A DNA stretch of 64,000 nucleotides from the NCBI RefSeq assembly GCF_026723765.1, contig NZ_CP113524.1, positions 4,179,501 through 4,243,500 of the forward strand, given 5' to 3'. Below the pieces are notes generated by a model. It was given only the letters and a program-made list of their open reading frames with translations, had not been told where the DNA came from and did not search any database. Position 1 is the stretch's first letter. The number at the start of each line of letters is the position of its first letter. This DNA is from Lacrimispora xylanolytica. Its GTDB lineage: Bacteria; Bacillota; Clostridia; Lachnospirales; Lachnospiraceae. The translations under genes were made by a program, and so were the position numbers. Shown here one piece after another: positions 49,232 to 61,721 of the stretch.

Positions 49232-49696
49232 TTACCACAAGTTTAACGGAGCAGTTGCTCCTGTTGGGCCAGTCGGGCCAGTTCCACCGGAACCCTCCCC
49301 GCCAATCACTACAAGTGTTGCTTTGACTGGGACTATCGTGGGATAATACACTTCCGCTGTACTGTTATTTTTAAGCTCTACCGTAACAGGTACTTCATTG
49401 ACTACAAGTATGGCCACACCTACAACCTCACCTGTCTTTATAGGTGAATTGCCTACAAGGAGGTCCCCCTGAGATGATACAAGAGCAAAGCCCACACCAT
49501 TAGAGGATGCAGAAGATTGGGTGTCTACCCACCAGTCAAATTCATATCTACCCGGTTGAAGCAAAGTTATGGTACCGGTCGCGCTGTTATAGCTGACGGA
49601 ATCAGATATAACCACAATGGAATCAAAAATTACATTATCATTTACCCCAACGGTTCCATCTATTAACCGCTCTATCTGTAAAACTGTGTCGCTCAT
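49232..49696 (-). CDS. Beta-rich (C1q/TNF-like) head protein ending in a collagen stub
   Basis: A 154-residue protein with a good ribosome site (AAGGAG). The first ~132 residues are a beta-sandwich-like domain (ITLLQPGRYEFDWWVDTQ, SSNGVGFALVSSQGDLL, VPVTVELKNNS) like the jelly-roll domains at the ends of bacterial collagen-like proteins. Residues ~134-146 are the beginning of a Gly-X-Y region ([15 protein letters not shown]). It then ends abruptly, PLNLW and stop, exactly at the candidate attR. I infer that the real gene continues into collagen gene C1 when the 2-kb element is absent: codons for P-L-N then run straight into GATGPTG. Confidence 0.8.
   Translation of the reverse strand: MSDTVLQIERLIDGTVGVNDNVIFDSIVVISDSVSYNSATGTITLLQPGRYEFDWWVDTQSSASSNGVGFALVSSQGDLLVGNSPIKTGEVVGVAILVVNEVPVTVELKNNSTAEVYYPTIVPVKATLVVIGGEGSGGTGPTGPTGATAPLNLW
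49236..49252. mobile_element. Candidate attR of the recombinase element (at the end of the head gene)
   Basis: CACAAGTT-T-AACGGAGC. The left arm is half of the attP dyad; the right arm is half of the attB palindrome. The core GTTTAAC (49241-49247) falls on the codons for Leu-Asn in the same phase as at attL. Confidence 0.6.
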
Positions 49697-50024
49697 GATA
49701 TCCTTCTCCTTTACCTAAAATAGAGTGTTGTCGAACAATAACTGCAAAAGCCACCTATATTACCTATCTACATTCAGTACTTCTACAGCTATTATACTTA
49801 TCATAATATGTCAAGCTGGCTTACTGAGTGTATAATCATATCTACTTTGTGTTACCAATATTCAGCATGGGCATATGGGTGAATATCGGGTAAAATGGGG
49901 AAGTCAAAATTGACATTATACTATTTGACATTCGAAAAAGCTGTCTGGGAAGTCCAATAATAAAATCGACTTCCCAGGCAGCCTTTTTATGCGTCTACAA
50001 TCTCCGCAGGATACTCAATACATC
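49697..50024. other. Intergenic region with head-gene promoter side and C2 terminator
   Basis: 328 bases without a gene. On the - strand it contains TTGACATATTATG about 120 bases before the head gene, whose CATATTATG is the same as in some of the 31-bp blocks of the propeller array, though the left part is different and the spacing is two bases shorter. The C2 terminator occupies 49935-49988. Confidence 0.5.
49935..49988. terminator. Terminator of collagen gene C2
   Basis: AAAAAGCTG-CTGGGAAGTC pairs with GACTTCCCAG-CAGCCTTTTT, with T run on the - strand, downstream of the C2 stop. Confidence 0.85.
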
Positions 50025-52038
<2,014 letters not shown>

Positions 52039-52140
52039 TAGAGTATGTATATAAAGAAAGAAATATTTAAATAAAATGTTCAACTCTCTCTGTTTATGCC
52101 ATTAATAATATGTGTAAAAAATATTACAGATATATAATTT

Positions 52141-52182
52141 AAACAACAGGTAGCCTTTATCTATCCAGGCTGCCTGCTGTTT
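52141..52182. terminator. Terminator-like stem-loop after collagen gene C3
   Basis: AAACA-CAGG-AGCCT pairs with AGGCT-CCTG-TGTTT. It lies just past the C3 stop on the - strand. Confidence 0.7.
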
Positions 52183-52186
52183 GAAA

Positions 52187-54290
<2,104 letters not shown>

Positions 54291-54292
54291 TA

Positions 54293-54710
54293 AAAACGAC
54301 CTTTAATTAATTATATCAGTATTCTTAATCACCAGTTTTGAATTACTCAATGTTCAGTATAATTATGTAATAATTTCCTTTACCTGATTATAATGATTCA
54401 TAAAACTGATACATATATAATCAGCAATCATATTTTATTCTTAGCAGATGAATATGAATTAAATTAATATTTTTATGTATTATAAAACCAACCAAGCTAA
54501 CTTCTAAGTGAATTTTTAATTATTCCTATTGTAATAAAGTTTTAATTTCTTTTCATCATTACCAAGTAAAAATGTATAAACACACTTGCTGCATCCTTCT
54601 AAAACAAAGTAACATAAGAATCAAAGTAACATCATAATTTATTCCGCAAATTTTCCTCTATACACACAAACATAGCAAAGACTAAATCAATTCTTACCCC
54701 ACTAAAAAAA
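54293..54710. other. Gene-free AT-rich region of about 420 bp
   Basis: Between the collagen region and glnK. Very AT-rich, with no open frame, no strong hairpin and no clear promoter. Nothing to annotate was found in it. Confidence 0.6.
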
Positions 54711-54742
54711 GCAGTGTCTGGTCGCAACTCCAGCCCACTGCT
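54711..54742 (-). terminator. Terminator of the amtB-glnK operon
   Basis: AGCAGTG and CTGG pair with CCAG and CACTGCT. On the - strand the stem is followed by TTTTTTTAG. Confidence 0.85.
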
Positions 54743-54759
54743 CTATTATATAGAAGAAA

Positions 54760-55101
54760 CTATTTAATCGCATCTTCTCCACGCTCTCCGGTACGAATAC
54801 GAACCGCATCCTGAATATCGGAAATAAAAATCTTTCCATCACCAAATTCACCGGTATAAGCTTTTTTTGTAATTGCACTGATAACCGTTTCAGCCTGGTC
54901 ATCAGCCACAACCATTTCGATCTTTATCTTTGTAAGAAAGTTATAATCGACCTCAGCACCGCGGACATATTCTGTCCAGCCCTTCTGATTTCCACAGCCC
55001 ATAACCTGGCTGATGCTCAAGCCGTTTAACTTCTGCTCTTCCATGATTTCTTTAATATCCTCCAGCTTCTCCGGACGGATAAATGCTTCTATTTTCTTCA
55101 T
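54760..55101 (-). CDS. glnK: Nitrogen regulatory PII protein (GlnK)
   Basis: A 113-residue PII protein: MKKIEAFIRPEKLEDIKE, T-loop GNQKGWTEYVRGAEVDYNF, and the C-terminal DAVRIRTGERG nucleotide segment. PII proteins sense 2-oxoglutarate and ATP/ADP and block the ammonium channel. Tyr51 of enteric PII, the uridylylated residue, is replaced by Val in this T-loop (GAEV for GAEY), and Tyr46 by Val, so control by uridylylation is unlikely. It follows amtB with 18 bases between genes. Confidence 0.95.
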   Translation of the reverse strand: MKKIEAFIRPEKLEDIKEIMEEQKLNGLSISQVMGCGNQKGWTEYVRGAEVDYNFLTKIKIEMVVADDQAETVISAITKKAYTGEFGDGKIFISDIQDAVRIRTGERGEDAIK

Positions 55102-55119
55102 GAGACTGTCCCCCTTCTC

Positions 55120-56355
55120 TTAATCCATACCATTAAATGCCGGATAAGCAGTTTCGCCATGCTCCGATACGTCAAGTCCGATCATCTCATCCTTATTGGA
55201 TACCTTGATTCCTTTGGTAATCAGAGAAGCGATCTTAGCGGCTATAAGGGTTCCTACAACAGCAATGATGATGGTGATAACAATGGCTGCAAGCTGACGA
55301 AGGAATAAGGTAACTTCTCCGTATATAAGACCATTCCATGGTGCTGCGGAATTAATCTTGGTATTTGCAAAGATACCAGTTGCAATACCGCCCCAAAGTC
55401 CTCCAATGCCATGGCATCCGAATACATCAAGTGCATCGTCATAGCCAAACTTAGGCTTAATTACATTGATAAAGTAATAGCAAATCGGGCTTACCAATGC
55501 TCCGATGATGATGGCCGCCCAAATCGGTACAAATCCAGCACCTGGGGTAATGGCAACCAGACCGATTACAAGACCGGTAGAGGTTCCTACCAGGGTAGGC
55601 TTTCCATTTTTAATCACTTCTATGAGAATCCAGGAAAGAAGTGCAGAAGCTGCTGCTGTGTTGGTAGTCATGAATGCGTGAGCTGCCAGCTCATTGGCTG
55701 CCAGTGCGCTGCCTCCATTAAATCCGAACCAGCCAAACCAGAGAAGTGCTGCTCCCAAAAATACGAAAGGTACATTGTGTGGGTGATACGGTGCTTTGCC
55801 TAAGTTTCTTCGCTTTCCAAGAAGGAAGGAGAGAACCAGTGCACTGATACCAGAACTGATGTGAACTACGTTTCCGCCAGCAAAATCTACGGAGCCGATC
55901 TGGAACAGGAATCCGCCGCCCCATACCATATGCGCCAGGGGATAATACACGATAATGGACCACAATGCCACAAAAATGACCAGAGAGGAAAATTTCATTC
56001 GCTCTGCCACAGCACCGGTAATAAGAGCCGGAGCAATGATGGCGAACATCATCTGGAAGATGGCGAATACAAGGGTATTGGGGTAAGGGTGTGTGGTGTC
56101 GGCGAAGGTATCGAAGTTAAGGCCGAACCAGTTAAGATTTCCGATGACACCGCCAATATCTCCACTAAAGGAGAGAGAAAAACCGATCAAAACCCAAAGA
56201 ATTGATCCAACTCCCATCATGATGGCTGATGACATTATGGTGTTTACAACATTTTTTCGTTTTACCAGACCTCCATAAAAAAATGCCAGCCCCGGGGTCA
56301 TGATAAATACGAGAGCGGAACAAACAAGCATCCATGAAAAATCTCCGTGATCCAT
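55120..56355 (-). CDS. amtB: Ammonium transporter AmtB
   Basis: A 411-residue membrane channel with about eleven helices. Motifs include FYGGLVKRKNVVN, YYPLAHMVWGGGF, the signature DFAGGNVVHISSGISAL, and HGIGGLWGGIATG (His of the pore pair). It takes up ammonium. It forms an operon with glnK and is preceded by a structured leader with terminator features. Confidence 0.96.
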   Translation of the reverse strand: MDHGDFSWMLVCSALVFIMTPGLAFFYGGLVKRKNVVNTIMSSAIMMGVGSILWVLIGFSLSFSGDIGGVIGNLNWFGLNFDTFADTTHPYPNTLVFAIFQMMFAIIAPALITGAVAERMKFSSLVIFVALWSIIVYYPLAHMVWGGGFLFQIGSVDFAGGNVVHISSGISALVLSFLLGKRRNLGKAPYHPHNVPFVFLGAALLWFGWFGFNGGSALAANELAAHAFMTTNTAAASALLSWILIEVIKNGKPTLVGTSTGLVIGLVAITPGAGFVPIWAAIIIGALVSPICYYFINVIKPKFGYDDALDVFGCHGIGGLWGGIATGIFANTKINSAAPWNGLIYGEVTLFLRQLAAIVITIIIAVVGTLIAAKIASLITKGIKVSNKDEMIGLDVSEHGETAYPAFNGMD

Positions 56356-56395
56356 AAAAAAGCACCTCTTTCTTAATTTTGGGTAAAAAAATTAA

Positions 56396-56431
56396 GCCAT
56401 AACCTTGTGCGACGCTGCACATTGTTATGGC
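56396..56431 (-). promoter_or_regulatory. Terminator-like leader hairpin of amtB
   Basis: On the - strand GCCATAAC-AAT-GTGC pairs with GCAC-AAG-GTTATGGC around the six-base loop AGCGTC, followed by TTAATTTTTTT, about 40 bases before the amtB start. A six-base loop with A at position 1 and G at position 4 is as in hairpins bound by ANTAR antiterminators, which control nitrogen genes in Clostridia. The usual first hairpin is not evident. Confidence 0.55.
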
Positions 56432-56566
56432 TTCTTTGCCTTGAAAATTATTGTTAACTTCGTTTTATAAAGTATATAGCTAGACTAAAGCATGAATGAT
56501 TTTTTGTCAAGTAAAATTTTTAAAGTCCAACTGGAATATTTTTGTCATTTTGGTGCGAACAGCCTT

Positions 56567-58087
56567 TTACCTACGGATGATGATGCTCCCATTCTTTTGG
56601 AGTTCTACCACGGGGTGCTTTTTTAAATAATCCAGGGCAAGCTCAGGTACATCGGTACCGATTCGCTTTATTACCGGACACGTTTTGTACACTTCATAGC
56701 CTCCGGTTCCACTTCCTCTGTAATCACTCATACAAAGACTTAAGCTCCGTCCATTTAACGGTTCACCCTGATATAAAATGGACCTTACCCGGCTTCCTAC
56801 CGGCATGGTCACATCTACTTCATAGGTGATTCCTGCAAAATAATCGTAATTGTAATGCTCCACCTTTGGATTTAAGAATACATCAGAAATCTCAATGACA
56901 CCATCCTTTAAGGTGAAGTATTCGGCGCAGCGTTCCAACGCTTTTTTAAGAGCAGCCTCATCAACGGATAAAACGACCAGGGTGTTGGAGAAGGGGTATA
57001 CCCTTACCAGATCCCGCATGGTGATGTGCTCCGGGAGACTCATAGGAGTATTGCCAAGGCCCACACAGGAGATATCCGCCCCAGAATAGAAAAGCTGTAT
57101 CTGGTTAAATAAATCTGCGATTCCAGAACCGTACATCGCCATATCAAGCTTGCTCATTTCTAAGACTGGTTCTTTTAATCTTCCAATGCTCACGTCAAGC
57201 CATTTCTGTACTTCGCCCTCCAATGGAAGAAGGGTCTTATAGGGCTCTTCCTCATGGTAATCGCCCGCCGGGCAAATGGTGGATTCAACAGTAACCTTGC
57301 CCTCTGAGACTGTAATCTCAATCCTGGCAAACTGAATGGCATTGGCCATTACCTGAAGGGTATGGGTCCCGCAAATCTCTCTTCCAGAAACCGGCATATG
57401 CTGATGAGCTGTCAGGAGGATATCATAGTCCAGCTCTTTTAAAATCCGGTAGCCTACGTTTTCACCGCTGGTGCTTAAGACCTCACCAGTTTCCAGATCG
57501 CATTCATAGCCGCCATGATAAATACAGATGGTGACATCACACTGATCCTTAAGAAGGGACAGTTCCTTCTTTGCTGCCATAAAGGCATCTGTTATCTTTA
57601 TATTCTTAAGATGCTCCGGTTGTTCCCAAACATTGACATAATCAGTTACAATGCCTGTAACGCCCAGACGAAGGCCATTTTCCAGAGTGAAGATTTTACT
57701 GTTTGAGAGCTTTAATTCACCTTCCAGATCTTCTACATTGGCACCAAGACAGGCACCATGCAACGCATTGTAATAATGGGAAAGGCGTTCATATCCAAAG
57801 TTAAAGTCATGGTTTCCCGGAACCACGCAATCATACCCTGCCTCATTATACACAAGAGCGATAGGCTCGGATTCAAGAACCTCACCTCCCTTTGCCATAA
57901 TGTAGGAGGCCATGGGAGAGCCCTGAAGCGTATCTCCCCCATCAAAAACAAGTGTATTTCCGTCCTTTTTAAAGTTGGATACACAGTTTAACAGACCCAT
58001 GGCCTTTTCCTCTTTGTCTCCGTATGAGGTCGGAAGCAGGTATCCATGGACATCTGAGGTGTAATATATCGTTGCTTTTCGTTTCAT
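56567..58087 (-). CDS. 5'-nucleotidase / 2',3'-cyclic phosphodiesterase family protein
   Basis: A 506-residue metallophosphatase of the UshA/YfkN type with no signal peptide, so probably cytoplasmic. The metal-binding motifs are TSDVHGYL, FDGGDTLQGSP, VPGNHDFNFG and LTAHQHMP. The C-terminal domain (GNTPMSLPEHITMRDL, YPFSNTLVVL) is the nucleotidase substrate domain. It starts four bases after the second PhnE gene and probably frees phosphate from, or alters, the compound brought in by that transporter. Confidence 0.88.
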   Translation of the reverse strand: MKRKATIYYTSDVHGYLLPTSYGDKEEKAMGLLNCVSNFKKDGNTLVFDGGDTLQGSPMASYIMAKGGEVLESEPIALVYNEAGYDCVVPGNHDFNFGYERLSHYYNALHGACLGANVEDLEGELKLSNSKIFTLENGLRLGVTGIVTDYVNVWEQPEHLKNIKITDAFMAAKKELSLLKDQCDVTICIYHGGYECDLETGEVLSTSGENVGYRILKELDYDILLTAHQHMPVSGREICGTHTLQVMANAIQFARIEITVSEGKVTVESTICPAGDYHEEEPYKTLLPLEGEVQKWLDVSIGRLKEPVLEMSKLDMAMYGSGIADLFNQIQLFYSGADISCVGLGNTPMSLPEHITMRDLVRVYPFSNTLVVLSVDEAALKKALERCAEYFTLKDGVIEISDVFLNPKVEHYNYDYFAGITYEVDVTMPVGSRVRSILYQGEPLNGRSLSLCMSDYRGSGTGGYEVYKTCPVIKRIGTDVPELALDYLKKHPVVELQKNGSIIIRR

Positions 58088-58091
58088 TCCA

Positions 58092-58901
58092 TCACCCCCT
58101 GGCCAGCTTTACACGAATCTTTGTGGAGATGTATTCCACCAGGAGAACCAACACGACAAGTCCCACTAAAATCGCTCCAGCCTCATTCCAGCGGTAGGAA
58201 TTCATGGCAAAGATTAAAGGTGCGCCAATACCTCCGGCACCCACGAGACCAAGAACCGTAGCATCCCTTAAATTGATGTCAAACCTATAAATTACCGTAG
58301 AGGCGAAGTTTGGAATCAACTGGGGAAGAATGCCATAGCGGATCTTCTGAAACGTCGTACAGCCACAGGCATCTAAGGACTCTAAAATCCTGGTATCTAA
58401 ATCCTCAATGGCTTCAATGTACATCTTGGATACCATACCAATGGAGCAGACAGACATGGTGAGAAGTCCGGTAAATGCGCCAGGTCCGCTGACACGGATA
58501 AACATAAGACCATATACAAATGCAGGTATGGTACGAATTGCCATGATAATCAGACGGCTGATAAAGGCAATGGGTGCTGGCATTAAATTGGACGCTGATA
58601 AAAATGACAGTGGAATGGCTAAAAATGCACCTACCAGAGTTCCTAAAAATGCAATACAAACGGTCTCAAGAAGGAGATAAGGCACGCCCTGAATGGTTAA
58701 GTTAAACAGTAGCTTTGGTTCTGGATGGAAAATACCATTTAAGATATTTCCTGCAATAGAAAGGCCTGAAAGACCTCCCTTTGATATCTCAACCGCGGAA
58801 CCGGACCATAAGATACACACCAGGACAATGACAGACACTGCTATCTGGTATACTGTATTCTTTGGCCGTTCAGCGTATGCTTTTTCAATTTGTTTATTCA
58901 T
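58092..58901 (-). CDS. phnE: Phosphonate-type ABC transporter permease (PhnE), second
   Basis: A 269-residue membrane permease with about six helices. The ATPase-contact loop is ESLDACGCTTFQKIRYGILP, and it ends with NLRDATVLGLVGAGGIGAP, which is characteristic of the PhnE family. It is the second of two PhnE genes in the operon, so the channel is a heterodimer. Confidence 0.93.
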   Translation of the reverse strand: MNKQIEKAYAERPKNTVYQIAVSVIVLVCILWSGSAVEISKGGLSGLSIAGNILNGIFHPEPKLLFNLTIQGVPYLLLETVCIAFLGTLVGAFLAIPLSFLSASNLMPAPIAFISRLIIMAIRTIPAFVYGLMFIRVSGPGAFTGLLTMSVCSIGMVSKMYIEAIEDLDTRILESLDACGCTTFQKIRYGILPQLIPNFASTVIYRFDINLRDATVLGLVGAGGIGAPLIFAMNSYRWNEAGAILVGLVVLVLLVEYISTKIRVKLARG

Positions 58902-58913
58902 ATGTACGCCCTC

Positions 58914-59735
58914 CTATACCAGTTTCTTGCGGCAATAACGGCTCACCGATTCAATGAGAAATACGGTTACAAACAGCATGAGCAGAATCATACCTACACT
59001 TGGATACTCTCTCCAGCCCAGCTTTTCATTGAGAATGAGTCCAAGACCACCTGCACCTACATAGCCTAAGATGGCTGCATAACGGACATTTCCCTCAAAA
59101 CAGAACAGACCGTTTGAGATATAGGATGGCAGGACCTGTGGAATAATGGCACTTGCAAAGGCTCTTACTTTGGTAGCTCCAATGGCTTCCATGGCTTCAA
59201 AGGCACCCATATCCACAGTTTCAATCTCTTCGTAAAGGATTTTCCCCATATAGGCAAAGGTAAACACAGCAATTGCCGTGGTTCCTGCTAAGGTACCCAG
59301 TCCGAAAACATAAGTCGCAACAAGAGCGGTCACCAGGGTGGGAAGGGTTCTTACAATGCTTAAAAACAGTCTTACCACACTAACTAAGACAGAATTTTTA
59401 ATAATATTGGTGGAAGCAGCCATGGCAAATGGTATGACAGTGACAGCACCTACAACAGTTCCTAAGAGAGACATTTTTACCGTGTCAAACAGGGGCTCCC
59501 ACACCTGGGAGCTATAGGAAAATGCTGGTGGAATCATCATTCCAAGGATGACAAAAAACTGGTAACCCCGCTCCTTTAAAACGGCCAGGTCAAAGCCAGT
59601 GATCTTTACGGAAAGTATGGTAAAAAGCACAACGATTAAGGCGACGAGAGGAAGTCTGGACGCTGGCTTATAGACGGCTTTCCCATTTGACAATTCCATT
59701 TTCCTGGGTGGAAATATCTTGTCATATACACTCAT
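58914..59735 (-). CDS. phnE: Phosphonate-type ABC transporter permease (PhnE), first
   Basis: A 273-residue membrane permease with the same family signatures: EAMEAIGATKVRAFASAIIP and RYAAILGYVGAGGLGLIL. It overlaps the PhnC gene by four bases and is followed by the second PhnE. Confidence 0.93.
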   Translation of the reverse strand: MSVYDKIFPPRKMELSNGKAVYKPASRLPLVALIVVLFTILSVKITGFDLAVLKERGYQFFVILGMMIPPAFSYSSQVWEPLFDTVKMSLLGTVVGAVTVIPFAMAASTNIIKNSVLVSVVRLFLSIVRTLPTLVTALVATYVFGLGTLAGTTAIAVFTFAYMGKILYEEIETVDMGAFEAMEAIGATKVRAFASAIIPQVLPSYISNGLFCFEGNVRYAAILGYVGAGGLGLILNEKLGWREYPSVGMILLMLFVTVFLIESVSRYCRKKLV

Positions 59736-60487
59736 CCTTCGGCCTCCTTTTGTTTTCCTTCATAGATCTCGTTTAAGATTTCCTCCGTTACTTCGGAAGC
59801 CGGACCGTCATATACGATGGCGCCGGAACGGATGCCTACCACACGGCTGGCATACTGGAGTGCCAGATCCACATGATGGATGTTTAAAAGAATGGTGATG
59901 TTCATCTCCTTGTTGATTCTCTGAAAATCTCCCATGACCTGCTTTGCCGTTACCGGGTCAAGAGAGGCAACCGGTTCATCGGCCAGGATGATCTGAGGAT
60001 TCTGGGCAAGCGTTCTTGCAAGGGCAACTCTCTGCTGCTGTCCGCCGGAGAGCTGGTCGGCACGGACAAATGCCTTATCTAAAATTCCCACCTTATCAAG
60101 AGCTTCCAGTGCATTTAACTTATCTTCCTTTGGATAAATGCCAAACAGGGCCCGAAAGAAGGACAGTTCCGGTACCTTTGACATGAGAACGTTATTAATG
60201 ACTCTGGTTCTGGTCACCAGGTTAAAGGACTGGAAGATCATGCCGATCTTTCTGCGGAAGCCTCTAAGCTCCCCACCCCTAAGCTGCATGACATCGGTGC
60301 CGTCTACGGTTAAGCTTCCCTCTGTAATGTCGTGCATACGGTTAATGGTCCGAAGAAGGGTGGACTTTCCCGCACCGGATAAACCGATGATTGCCACGAA
60401 TTCTCCCTGTTCAATGGTTAAGTTAATATCTTTTAAAGCCTCAAAGCCGTTGGGATATTTTTTGCTTACGTGATTAAATTCAATCAT
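59732..60487 (-). CDS. phnC: Phosphonate-type ABC transporter ATPase (PhnC)
   Basis: A 251-residue ATPase. ATG at 60487 with GAGG upstream is chosen over a longer frame from 60529. Walker A is GLSGAGKSTLLR, signature LSGGQQQRVALAR, Walker B ILADEPVASLDP. It matches PhnC in length and the early NHVSKKYPNGFEAL. It powers the two PhnE channels. Confidence 0.95.
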   Translation of the reverse strand: MIEFNHVSKKYPNGFEALKDINLTIEQGEFVAIIGLSGAGKSTLLRTINRMHDITEGSLTVDGTDVMQLRGGELRGFRRKIGMIFQSFNLVTRTRVINNVLMSKVPELSFFRALFGIYPKEDKLNALEALDKVGILDKAFVRADQLSGGQQQRVALARTLAQNPQIILADEPVASLDPVTAKQVMGDFQRINKEMNITILLNIHHVDLALQYASRVVGIRSGAIVYDGPASEVTEEILNEIYEGKQKEAEG

Positions 60488-60570
60488 ACTTTTCCTCATT
60501 TCCATGCACAAAGAGCGGAGGCGCCGCAATTGTTACCCCTTACGACGCCCCCGCAGCCTGTATGTATTAT

Positions 60571-61674
60571 TTATTTTGCATTTAATTCCTTAATCATCTG
60601 CTGTGCTTTGCGCTCATTGTCATAATCAGCGCTCTTTGCTTCCTGATATCCCTTGTGGCTGTAGATTGCGATGACCTTCTGGCCTTCTTCTGTCTTGCCG
60701 ATGTTGATGAATGCATTGGAAAGAGCTTTCTTGAATGCATCATCCATGATTTTGGAAGTCTTGCTTACGCTTACTGTGTCGTTGAAGATAGGAGGAGTTA
60801 CACCAATGACGCTGGTCTCTTCCCAGATGGAACCGGTTCTGTTGTACTCTGCTTTCCATTTTTCCTCATAATCTCTGCGAGCATCTGCGTAGGTACAAAG
60901 TACATCTACCTGTCCGGCAGCAAGTCTTGCAAATGCACTACCGTAGGAATCAGACTGAACGGCATGGGAAAGATTTAAAATGTTCTTCTGGAAATTGTCC
61001 TGAAGCCATAAGGAAGGGTAAATGTATCCTGCCGGTGAGGAGGAAGACATAACGCTCCAGTTTGCTCCGTCTAAATCTTCAAATGTAAGAGCTTCGCCGC
61101 TGTTGATCTTCTTTGCAAGCTCCTGTCCTTTTTCAGAAGGACCTGCAATGATGAGAGAACGGTAAGAGGTTGCCTGCTCTGTGGTAGCCTCGGTTGCTTT
61201 TCCGTCATTCCAGTCTTTTGCAGCATCAGAGTTCTTGCTTAAACCATCTCTGGTTGCTGTAAGAAGTACATCTGCGCCGTCATCGTAAAGGACATAGGTT
61301 CCTCCAGGAATAAGACCGATATCTGCAGTACCTGCGGAAAGCGCTTCTCCAACTGCTTCATAGCTGGTTCCAACGGTAATCACTACCTCACCAATATCAT
61401 AACCTTCTTTTGAAAGTTCTGTCTTAAGCATGTCCTTTAACGGCTCTGTTGCGGTTACGATTTCCTGTGGCTCTCTGGAAGGTACGAAATATACGTTGAG
61501 CTTGTCTACCTTTTTATTCTCTGCCTTTGTATCGTCTGTCTTTGCGGAACTTTCTGCTCCTGCCTGGGTAGTCGCTGCGGTGGTTGCACCTGCCTGCTTG
61601 CTGCCACCGGAACATCCTCCGATCATTGCTGCACAGAGTGCTGCTGCCATTAATACAGAAACTGTTTTTCTCAT
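60571..61674 (-). CDS. phnD: Phosphate/phosphonate-type ABC transporter binding lipoprotein (PhnD)
   Basis: A 367-residue lipoprotein. Start at 61674 is chosen because AAGGAG precedes it; an in-frame ATG at 61701 would put nine residues before the signal. The signal peptide ends with lipobox IGGC. After an Ala/Thr/Lys linker comes the PhnD-type domain (LNVYFVPSREPQEI, GTADIGLIPGGTYVLY, SSSSPAGYIYPSLWLQ, SYGSAFARLAAGQVDVL). It binds phosphonate, phosphite or a related compound. First structural gene after the LacI regulator. Confidence 0.92.
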   Translation of the reverse strand: MRKTVSVLMAAALCAAMIGGCSGGSKQAGATTAATTQAGAESSAKTDDTKAENKKVDKLNVYFVPSREPQEIVTATEPLKDMLKTELSKEGYDIGEVVITVGTSYEAVGEALSAGTADIGLIPGGTYVLYDDGADVLLTATRDGLSKNSDAAKDWNDGKATEATTEQATSYRSLIIAGPSEKGQELAKKINSGEALTFEDLDGANWSVMSSSSPAGYIYPSLWLQDNFQKNILNLSHAVQSDSYGSAFARLAAGQVDVLCTYADARRDYEEKWKAEYNRTGSIWEETSVIGVTPPIFNDTVSVSKTSKIMDDAFKKALSNAFINIGKTEEGQKVIAIYSHKGYQEAKSADYDNERKAQQMIKELNAK

Positions 61675-61721
61675 ACTGCTCTCCTTTTTCGTGTGATTCA
61701 TCGGTTCTCTTGTTTTACGAC

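Noticed and set aside
49801-49830. Sixth copy of the 31-bp promoter-like block before the head gene
   Set aside because: Only CATATTATG and a CTCA further left are shared, and the spacing is two bases shorter. Too weak to call.
55411-56205. + strand frames of up to 130 codons opposite amtB
   Set aside because: Antisense shadows; amtB motifs on the - strand are complete.
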